From positions 1-43,351 of the forward strand of contig JAAVZU010000030.1 in NCBI GenBank assembly GCA_022791815.1: DNA of 43,351 bases. The letters are read 5' to 3'. This document shows, piece after piece, positions 25,554 to 32,131 of the stretch; within the stretch, counting starts at the first letter, position 1, and every line of letters begins with the position of its first letter. Position numbers and translations under genes: made by a program. The stretch is from Lachnospiraceae bacterium. GTDB taxonomy: Bacteria; Bacillota; Clostridia; Lachnospirales; Lachnospiraceae. The notes under the pieces are model-generated. The model ran no database searches. It saw only the letters and a program-made list of their open reading frames with translations, and had not been told where the DNA came from.

Positions 25554-27584
25554 CTATTCTTTTATCATACTCCTGCCACTAAAATAAGTAATCACAAAAT
25601 ACCCGCCATAAATAACAAACAAAATTACACTGGTCATAATAATAGAAGGTATCATCATTTCACTTCCAAACATTTCCAGGATTTTTACACTAAATTTCAT
25701 TCCAAAAACGGAGTGAATAATGGCTAAAGTCAATGGAAATACAAAGAAAAATGATGTTTGTCTAAATAAGGCACGATTCATCTGTTTCTCATCCACTCCC
25801 AGCTTACGTAACATACGGAAACGTTCTAAATTGTCTGCACTTTCTGACAGTTCTTTTAGTGCAAGAATAGATGCTCCTGATATCAAGAAGATCAATCCTA
25901 TATACAAACCAATAAAGGATACTATTGCACCTAATCCTATACTGGCATCCGCAATTTCAGTTCTTGTATCTGTTCCTGGCATTACATAATCTTTTGTATT
26001 TTTCATAGATTCTATTTCTTTTTCTATCTTTGCTATTTTATCCTTTGAATTGGTGTTATAATTTGCAATAACATATTCGCGATTTCTATAAGATTCATCC
26101 ACTACTGAATCTGGTACTATAAATATCCCCTCGTTTAAATGCCCTCCCGACATTTCAATGAATCCATCTTTGCATTCTTTATATTTCGGTTTCAAATTAT
26201 GTCCAAACAGAGAGAGTTTTGTTCCTGCCTGCAACCCAGCATTTCTAACGGTAACCATAGCATCAAAATCCGCTACTACAATATACTCATCCTCTTTTAT
26301 TGAGAATGTTTCTTTTCCATATAGTTTTGCAAGATTATTATAGTCACTCAATTTTATAATTTTCTCTTGTGTGTCATACTGTAAAAATAAAAATTGTTTT
26401 GTAATCTCCTCCATTGCACTTCCCAAAGTATCTCCCATGGTACATTCTGGAGTGGCATACATATAAAACTGTACATACTCTTTAAAATAGGACTTTAAAT
26501 CACAACCAAACTTCTGATAAAGTTCTAATATAGGTGTATCTATATTATTCTTTTGCTTTTTTGTATACTCTTCATCTTCATAGAATTGGCAAAATTGTAT
26601 ATCAGCAGGTGCTAACTCATTTAAATTGGCAACCATAGAATTTCTTACAGTTAAGCCACTTCCCAGAACACAAATAGTAATAAAAAGCATAAGACAGATA
26701 ATTGTCATAGAAAATACATTTGTGTTTACTCTGCTGCTTAACTGACGGAAGGTAAAACTATTTAGTCCTTTGTAGTAAATACCTTTCATGGAAGATACCA
26801 CTTTTAACAACAGCCCTGACAATGACCAGAATATTAAAAATGTTCCAATGCATCCCATAGCAATATACCATAAAATCTGATTCATTTTCTGAATATCTTC
26901 ATACCCGCCTGTCACATGATAATATGCCGAACCAAGAAGGGCTACTGCAATGACAAAAACGATAATACAAACCCATGAATTTTTTACTTTTACAGATTCT
27001 GATTTCTTACCACCCTGAAATAAATCAATTAATTTACACTTGTTGATACTAAAGGTGTTAAAAAGAATGACAATCAAATAAATAATTGCAAAATACAAAA
27101 CGGTTTTTATACAAGCATCCTTTGAAAAAATAAACTGATATTTTGTCATATCTGCCTCAAACATCTTAGCCACAAAAACACTGGTTAATTGGGATGCTGC
27201 CACGCCTATCACCAATCCTACCACAAGAGATATGATACCAATCAATAATGTTTCAAAGAATAAAATCAGTGATACTTTTCGTTTTCCCATGCCAAGAACC
27301 AGATACAATCCAAATTCTTTATTTCTTCGTTTCATTAAAAACCTGCTTGCATAAATAACAAGAAATCCCAACACAAAAGCAATAAACACGCTTACTCCAG
27401 ATAATGTTGTGGTTAACAATTCAATGATCTCTCTTGTATCTGATGAAACAGCCAACATGGCAGACTGGGTTTCTATAGAGTTAAATACATAAAAAATAGC
27501 TACTCCAAGAATCAAGGTAAAGAAATAAATCGCATAATCCTTTATACTTTTTTTAATATTTTGAAAAGACAACTTAAAGAGCAT
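25554..27584 (-). CDS. FtsX-like ABC transporter permease of BceB type
   Basis: This 676-residue permease has the BceB layout: first helix after FKLSFQNIKKSIKDYAIYF, a cluster of helices with the KRRNKEFGLYLVLGMGKRKV element, a large extracellular domain (about residues 310-520) between helices 7 and 8, and a final helix trio with NLERFRMLRKLGVDEKQMNR. BceAB transporters remove peptide antibiotics such as bacitracin from their lipid targets and also signal to the partner kinase. The start overlaps the ATPase stop by 11 bp. Confidence 0.88.
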   Translation of the reverse strand: MLFKLSFQNIKKSIKDYAIYFFTLILGVAIFYVFNSIETQSAMLAVSSDTREIIELLTTTLSGVSVFIAFVLGFLVIYASRFLMKRRNKEFGLYLVLGMGKRKVSLILFFETLLIGIISLVVGLVIGVAASQLTSVFVAKMFEADMTKYQFIFSKDACIKTVLYFAIIYLIVILFNTFSINKCKLIDLFQGGKKSESVKVKNSWVCIIVFVIAVALLGSAYYHVTGGYEDIQKMNQILWYIAMGCIGTFLIFWSLSGLLLKVVSSMKGIYYKGLNSFTFRQLSSRVNTNVFSMTIICLMLFITICVLGSGLTVRNSMVANLNELAPADIQFCQFYEDEEYTKKQKNNIDTPILELYQKFGCDLKSYFKEYVQFYMYATPECTMGDTLGSAMEEITKQFLFLQYDTQEKIIKLSDYNNLAKLYGKETFSIKEDEYIVVADFDAMVTVRNAGLQAGTKLSLFGHNLKPKYKECKDGFIEMSGGHLNEGIFIVPDSVVDESYRNREYVIANYNTNSKDKIAKIEKEIESMKNTKDYVMPGTDTRTEIADASIGLGAIVSFIGLYIGLIFLISGASILALKELSESADNLERFRMLRKLGVDEKQMNRALFRQTSFFFVFPLTLAIIHSVFGMKFSVKILEMFGSEMMIPSIIMTSVILFVIYGGYFVITYFSGRSMIKE

Positions 27585-28341
27585 CGTTCAAGTCACCTCC
27601 CAGCAATGTAACCACATCAATAATTTTATCAAAGAAATCCTTTCGGCTATCCTGTCCACGATGTAGTTCATGAAAGATTCTTCCATCCTTAATAAAAATA
27701 ATTCTTCCAGCATAACTTGCTGTAAATGAATCATGGGTTACCATGAGGATAGTTGCCTTTAAATTCTTATTCAAATAAGCAAATCTCTCCAATAGCAATT
27801 TTGCTGCCTTAGAATCCAACGCTCCTGTGGGTTCATCTGCAAGGATTAGTTTTGGGTCTGTTATAATTGCCCTTGCAGATGCAACTCTTTGTTTTTGCCC
27901 ACCAGACATTTGATATGGGTATTTTTGTAGTACACTTTCTATATCCAGTTCCTTTGCAACTTTTTGTACTTTGCTGTCAATTTTTGCTGCTGGTACATTT
28001 TGAATAGACAATGCCAATGCTATATTTTCATAAGCAGTCATGGTATCAAGCAAATTAAAATCCTGAAAAATAAAACCAAGTTTCTCTCGCCGAAACTTAT
28101 TTAATGCATTTCCCTTAAGTTTTGTAATATCTTCTCCACCTACGTAAATATGACCTGTAGTCACTCTATCAATAGTAGAGATACAATTTAATAATGTCGT
28201 TTTTCCACTTCCCGAAGCCCCCATAATTGCTACAAATTCCCCTTCATCTACCTGAAAAGAAATGTCATCAATGGCTTTCGTTAGGTTTACTTTGCTTCCA
28301 TAATACTTCTCAATCTGATCAATTTTTAATATGTTTTCCAT
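27574..28341 (-). CDS. ABC transporter ATPase of BceA type
   Basis: This 255-residue ATPase has all motifs: Walker A GASGSGKTT (41-49), Q-loop FQDFNLLDTMTAYEN, signature MSGGQKQRVASARAI, Walker B LILADEPTGALDS and the switch MVTHDSF. It powers the downstream permease. Its own promoter region (28342-28606) separates it from the sensor kinase gene and contains a BceR-like operator. Confidence 0.93.
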   Translation of the reverse strand: MENILKIDQIEKYYGSKVNLTKAIDDISFQVDEGEFVAIMGASGSGKTTLLNCISTIDRVTTGHIYVGGEDITKLKGNALNKFRREKLGFIFQDFNLLDTMTAYENIALALSIQNVPAAKIDSKVQKVAKELDIESVLQKYPYQMSGGQKQRVASARAIITDPKLILADEPTGALDSKAAKLLLERFAYLNKNLKATILMVTHDSFTASYAGRIIFIKDGRIFHELHRGQDSRKDFFDKIIDVVTLLGGDLNDAL

Positions 28342-28462
28342 GTTTCTTTCATCTTCTTTCTATTAACATTATTCGTTAATTGCACGACTCTCATTCTTTT
28401 AATTTATTTTGTGCAACCAACTATCACTATTCTACAAGAAAAATACTCCTGTGTCCTTTTTT

Positions 28463-28490
28463 AATGTTACAGAACATTACAATTTTGTAA
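28463..28490 (-). promoter_or_regulatory. Probable response-regulator operator upstream of the ABC genes
   Basis: TTACAATTTTGTAA (28477-28490) is a near-perfect palindrome (TTACAA/TTGTAA arms). It overlaps a second inverted pair, AATGTT/AACATT (28463-28468 with 28473-28478). The first fits the TnACA-N4-TGTnA form reported for BceR-type regulators. It lies about 120-150 bp before the ATPase start on the minus strand, upstream of a TAGAAT -10-like box. Confidence 0.55.
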
Positions 28491-28606
28491 GGTATGGGAA
28501 AACTTATTATAATACTATAACTAAGTATCCTGTTTTTTTCTATTCCTTTAATTTTAGAAAGTGGATAAATATATGAATCGAGATACAACTAACTATACAC
28601 CAAACT

Positions 28607-29620
28607 TTACATCTTATACCAATCATTCTTTGCAAAAACAAGACTTACCTCTGTATACTCCCCCTCCACAGATTTTATAAGAATTCCATGCCCCAGTCTA
28701 TCACATAAGGATTTCACAATATATAATCCCATTCCTGTTGATTTTGCATGTTTCCTACCATTTTCTCCTGTAAATGATTTCTTATAAACTTTTGGTAAAT
28801 CCTGATCTGGTATTCCAATTCCGTTATCTTTTATATGCAAAATTATACGGTTTCCTATCTCTTCTTCCCACAAATGAATTTTAGAAGTTACATTCTGTCT
28901 TTTATATTTCATGCTATTACTAATAATTTGATTCAAAATAAAGACCAGCCATTTATAATCTGTAGATACTTTATGTTCCATCTCATCTACTATAAAATCA
29001 ATTTCTTGTTCCAGTAAATCATCTTTATTCTTTAGTGCTACATCCCTTACTACTTTCTTTAGTGGAACTTCTTTAATGCAGTAATCCTTTTCTGCATGTT
29101 CTGAACGAACATAGTAAAGCACTTGTTCTGTGTAATTATCCAAACGTTTAATTTGTTTTATATACTTTTTTTCTACACTTCCCTTATTATTGTGACACAT
29201 AAGCAGCAAACTGGATATAGGCAGTTTCACCTCATGTACCCACATCTCAATATATTCTTTAAAATCTACTACATTTTTCTCATATTGTTTTACATTTTCT
29301 GCCATATTCTTATTGATTTCATACATAATCTGGCTATTTAACTTTCCTTCATAAAAATCTGGTTCCTTTATAGTTTCCAAAACTAGATATTTTTTGTCTA
29401 ACTGTTCTAAATTTTTTAACAACTTATCATAGTATTTTTTCCGCCTGATAAAATCCCATCCTACAGCAATTAACAAAAATATAACAGCCAAAACACTATA
29501 CATAATAAGCAATTCCTTAGATGAATGAAATAACCATAATAATATGGATGTTAAAAACATAAACAGCATAAAAGAAACCAGTGTAACAAATTTATCTTTT
29601 AAATATTTTCCTAATTTCAT
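28607..29620 (-). CDS. Intramembrane-sensing histidine kinase of BceS type
   Basis: This 337-residue kinase has two N-terminal helices (about 11-30 and 37-56) with almost no extracellular loop, so it cannot sense ligand alone; BceS-type kinases are triggered by the transporter. The phosphorylated histidine is His129 in WVHEVKLPISSLL. The ATP-binding part has IISNSMKYK (N box), DNGIGIPDQDL and STGMGLYIVKSLCDRLG. I start at ATG 29620, which overlaps the regulator's TGA by 3 bases in an ATATGA junction, over an in-frame TTG nine bases earlier. Confidence 0.9.
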   Translation of the reverse strand: MKLGKYLKDKFVTLVSFMLFMFLTSILLWLFHSSKELLIMYSVLAVIFLLIAVGWDFIRRKKYYDKLLKNLEQLDKKYLVLETIKEPDFYEGKLNSQIMYEINKNMAENVKQYEKNVVDFKEYIEMWVHEVKLPISSLLLMCHNNKGSVEKKYIKQIKRLDNYTEQVLYYVRSEHAEKDYCIKEVPLKKVVRDVALKNKDDLLEQEIDFIVDEMEHKVSTDYKWLVFILNQIISNSMKYKRQNVTSKIHLWEEEIGNRIILHIKDNGIGIPDQDLPKVYKKSFTGENGRKHAKSTGMGLYIVKSLCDRLGHGILIKSVEGEYTEVSLVFAKNDWYKM

Positions 29621-30279
29621 ATTAAACAATACCCCTGTTTCTTTCTGGTTTCTATTGCATCTATATATCCAAATTCGGCAAGTTTCCCTCGTAATCTGCT
29701 GATATTTACTGTAAGTGCATTATCATTGACAAATTCATCATTATCCCACAAATTCGTCATAAGTTCATCTCTGGTAACAATGCGGTTTTGATTGTTTAAT
29801 AAAAGTTGGAAAATAATCATTTCGTTCTTGGTAAGAACAAGTTCTTTATCTTCCTTATAAATAGTACCTTTACTAAAATTAATGGTTGCATCCCTATAAC
29901 TTGCAGTATTATTATTTCCACTCATTCTTTTTAATATAGCTGCAATACGAAGTAATAAAATTGTTGGGTTATATGGCTTGGTTATATAATCATCTGCTCC
30001 ATAACTCATACAAAGTACCTCATCCACTTCTCCAGTCCGGCTGGTAACCATAATAATTGGAACATCTGACTTCTTGCGGATTTCCCGAAGAAGCATCTCA
30101 CCATTCATCCTAGGAATATTAATATCAAGAAGGATCAAATCTGCATTTGCATTTAATATATCCTCTAATGCATTTTCAAAAGATTCCAGGTAATCTGCTT
30201 GGTATCCTTCATTCTCCAACAGCTCTACTAATTCCAGACAGATTGATGTCTCATCTTCTATAATTAATATCTTATTCAT
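29617..30279 (-). CDS. OmpR-family response regulator of BceR type
   Basis: This 220-residue regulator has a receiver domain with acidic pair Glu8/Asp9, phosphoacceptor Asp52 in LILLDINIPRMNG, and a KPY lysine. A winged-helix output domain follows with VNDNALTVNISRLRGKLAEF. ATG 30279 is preceded by GGAG and begins MNKILIIEDE; the frame is open further upstream, but that extension has no regulator-like sequence. It overlaps the kinase gene and should activate the ABC genes through the palindromic site. Confidence 0.92.
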   Translation of the reverse strand: MNKILIIEDETSICLELVELLENEGYQADYLESFENALEDILNANADLILLDINIPRMNGEMLLREIRKKSDVPIIMVTSRTGEVDEVLCMSYGADDYITKPYNPTILLLRIAAILKRMSGNNNTASYRDATINFSKGTIYKEDKELVLTKNEMIIFQLLLNNQNRIVTRDELMTNLWDNDEFVNDNALTVNISRLRGKLAEFGYIDAIETRKKQGYCLI

Positions 30280-30406
30280 TTCCGTCACACTCCAAATAAT
30301 CCTCCATTTTTTTGCAAATGTCCTAAAACGTTGCACAAATACATAGGACAACGACTTTGCTGGCATAGTTCTATTCCACATGCCTGCCATTTGATATAAC
30401 AGCATT

Positions 30407-30660
30407 TTACCATAAAACCATAAGTGTAACAACTAATGAAAATTGTGGAACTTTATATTTTCCTACAATTTTATAACTACCATCTGAATCTTTTTTCGAT
30501 AGTTCAAACACTAGGACATCATACTTCGGATTAATACTATCATCTCCGCCAGTAGCAACATAAATATATCCATTTGCCGAACAATAAGTCATATCATTTA
30601 CATGTCCAAGTCCGTTAATCTTATGAATTACTTTACTCTTTTTTCCTTTCTTAATATAAT
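30407..30660 (-). pseudogene. Fragment of a secreted or propeller-like protein gene
   Basis: On the minus strand about 80 codons read KSKVIHKINGLGHVNDMTYC, SANGYIYVATGGDDSINPKY and DVLVFELSKKDSDGSYKIVG, text typical of repeat-containing extracellular proteins. Upstream the frame runs into a stop near 30668 and downstream the resemblance ends around 30430 before the response-regulator promoter region. Both ends are missing, so this is a relic of a larger gene. The exact family is not recognised. Confidence 0.5.
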
Positions 30661-30759
30661 TTTATCTATTTACTTTCTTACACTGCCTCCCTGCTTTCAA
30701 AGGAACAAAAATATATTTTTATGTCTTTGAAAGCATTCATATAATATACTTCTCAACAG

Positions 30760-30798
30760 AAAAAAGTTGCAAAAAAATATTTTTTTCACAACTTTTTT
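30760..30798 (-). terminator. Strong bidirectional hairpin terminator
   Basis: AAAAAAGTTG (30760-30769) pairs with CAACTTTTTT (30789-30798). A further A7/T7 helix sits inside the loop. A- and T-runs flank the stem on both strands, and it lies about 65 bp beyond the leftward DUF2798 gene. 30661-30864 otherwise shows nothing. Confidence 0.75.
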
Positions 30799-30864
30799 TC
30801 ATCTGCTTATATTATTTTATACTTCATATGTAACATTCCAAATATTGCTTGCCTGAATATAATC

Positions 30865-31548
30865 CTATCTCTCCATTTCTTTGATTATTTCTTCTTTTAC
30901 TTCCAGCTTAATTTCATCCATACGATTAAAAATATCTTGGATGGCTTCTATCTCATCATGAGAACGCTGTTTTCCTTTCTTCTGAATCTGCTCTTCACGA
31001 GCCTTAATATCCTTACGGAACAAGAAACTAAATATTGAGCGTATAAGTGGCTGAATAAAAAATAGTTGACTAAAGTAAGCAAATGGGAAGTTAAAACATA
31101 TTAGTTTTAACCAGTTAGCCAACAAAGTCCAAATACAAAAACCCTCATAATATGGATAGTAGAACCATGCAGCAAGAAAACTCATAGCTGGACACATCAA
31201 GCCAACCGTAGCACAAATAATAGCTGTTTCAAAATGCATTGGATGGTTCTTTGTCGGATTAAATACTCTGGATGCTAATTTAAAAGATAATGGACTTCCC
31301 ATTATAACCTCTAAACAATATGCACATACAAATTCAATTAAAATAACTGCCCAAATTGGCATCATCCGCCCAAACATAAGAACACCACCCTGCTTATGTA
31401 TGGCATCTAATACACCAGTTGCTCCTTCGTTTAAACTCATAAATGTACTTCCATTGACTACATAAAGACTATAGAATACATAAGCATGTACAGTGACAAG
31501 TACAGTAAGAAAGGCAAATACCATCCTTTGAAATTGATTTCTTGGCAT
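30865..31548 (-). CDS. DUF2798-type membrane protein
   Basis: This 227-residue protein starts MPRNQFQRMVFAFLTVLVTV and has four hydrophobic segments up to about residue 165. DUF2798 proteins share the opening PRN-FQR and VHAYVFYSLY; function is unknown. The tail is charged and probably coiled (KAREEQIQKKGKQRSHDEIE to the end). I start at ATG 31548, ten bases after AAGGAG; a TTG two codons earlier is in frame. A structured leader precedes it. Confidence 0.75.
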   Translation of the reverse strand: MPRNQFQRMVFAFLTVLVTVHAYVFYSLYVVNGSTFMSLNEGATGVLDAIHKQGGVLMFGRMMPIWAVILIEFVCAYCLEVIMGSPLSFKLASRVFNPTKNHPMHFETAIICATVGLMCPAMSFLAAWFYYPYYEGFCIWTLLANWLKLICFNFPFAYFSQLFFIQPLIRSIFSFLFRKDIKAREEQIQKKGKQRSHDEIEAIQDIFNRMDEIKLEVKEEIIKEMER

Positions 31549-31573
31549 AATCAAAACACTCCTTTTTCATTTT

Positions 31574-31679
31574 AACGCAAAAAAAGACACATGCAGTTCT
31601 AAAGGTAGACTACTCACGTCATAAACGTTCCGTAATCAGATTTACATACCCTTTTGGTACTACATGTGTCGTTTGCGTT
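31574..31679 (-). ncRNA. Multi-branched leader RNA before the DUF2798 gene, riboswitch-like
   Basis: On the minus strand a long closing helix forms: AACGCAAA pairs with TTTGCGTT (31672-31679 with 31574-31581) and a 12-bp stem pairs 31659-31670 with 31586-31597 with one G-U. The 61-nt interior contains further small pairings (GGTA/TACC, GTAA/TTAC, ACGT/ACGT), i.e. a multi-helix junction. The 3' strand of the 12-bp stem is followed by seven T residues, so full folding would look like a terminator. I do not recognise it as a known riboswitch class. Confidence 0.55.
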
Positions 31680-31694
31680 TCTTTATTAATAGTT

Positions 31695-31746
31695 GAAAGT
31701 TCACACTTTCTTATTTAATATATCAAAAATGTGCTTTTTTTGTCAA
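31695..31746 (-). promoter_or_regulatory. Promoter of the DUF2798 gene and start-site hairpin
   Basis: On the minus strand TTGACA (31741-31746) and TATATT (31717-31722) stand 18 bp apart. A 6-bp hairpin GAAAGT/ACTTTC (31695-31700 with 31705-31710) begins right at the expected transcription start, a possible operator or 5' stabiliser. The leader to ATG 31548 would be about 160 nt. Confidence 0.7.
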
Positions 31747-31766
31747 GAAAAAATTCAATCACAAAT

Positions 31767-31915
31767 CTATTTAATCTTTACTGTTTTCTTCTGACCTTTT
31801 CCCTTAAATAATTTTTTGTAAAAATCTTTTTTAATTTTTGGAACTTTAATAACAGCTTTGGGAGAAATGTTCTTAAATATTTTTACACCTACAGACTTAA
31901 TATATCTGCCCTCTC
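31767..31915 (-). pseudogene. C-terminal relic of a BspA-like leucine-rich surface protein
   Basis: Minus-strand codons read RYIKSVGVKIFKNISPKAVI, then KVPKIKKDFYKKLFKGKGQK and KTVKIK, stop at 31767-31769. This is the standard ending of secreted leucine-rich-repeat proteins in gut clostridia (VPK--KKxYKKLFKGKGQ--VKIK). Upstream a stop codon near 31925 and loss of repeats show that only the last ~50 codons survive. The DUF2798 promoter starts 21 bp after its stop. Confidence 0.6.
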
Positions 31916-32037
31916 AAATACTCCCACCATTACCAAGTTTCTTCATTATATTGCGATTTATAATTCACATTCCTGATAAAACCTGCAAATATTGTTACAA
32001 ACCACTAAAAAATCTGTATGTTTGCACTATTATAAAA

Positions 32038-32082
32038 AATCCCCTGACATTTATGGTTTAAATCCATAAATATCAGAGGATT
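32038..32082 (-). terminator. Terminator of the amylase gene
   Basis: A 19-bp stem with two non-Watson-Crick positions pairs 32038-32056 with 32064-32082 around a 7-nt loop. Read leftward it is followed by ATTTTTTA, 50 bp after the amylase stop. The plus strand also has TTTT after the stem. Confidence 0.8.
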
Positions 32083-32131
32083 TTCTATGGTATAATTATT
32101 GTAACTATTTATGTTTCTGAACAGTTACTAA

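Noticed and set aside
29621-29629. TTG start for the sensor kinase
   Set aside because: The ATG at 29620 forms the usual overlap with the regulator stop and has a better-placed ribosome site.
30280-30432. N-terminal extension of the response regulator
   Set aside because: The residues before MNKILIIEDE do not belong to the receiver fold and the region should contain its promoter.
31858-32061. Plus-strand frame of 67 codons
   Set aside because: It is antisense to the BspA-like relic and runs into the amylase terminator stem; no initiation site.
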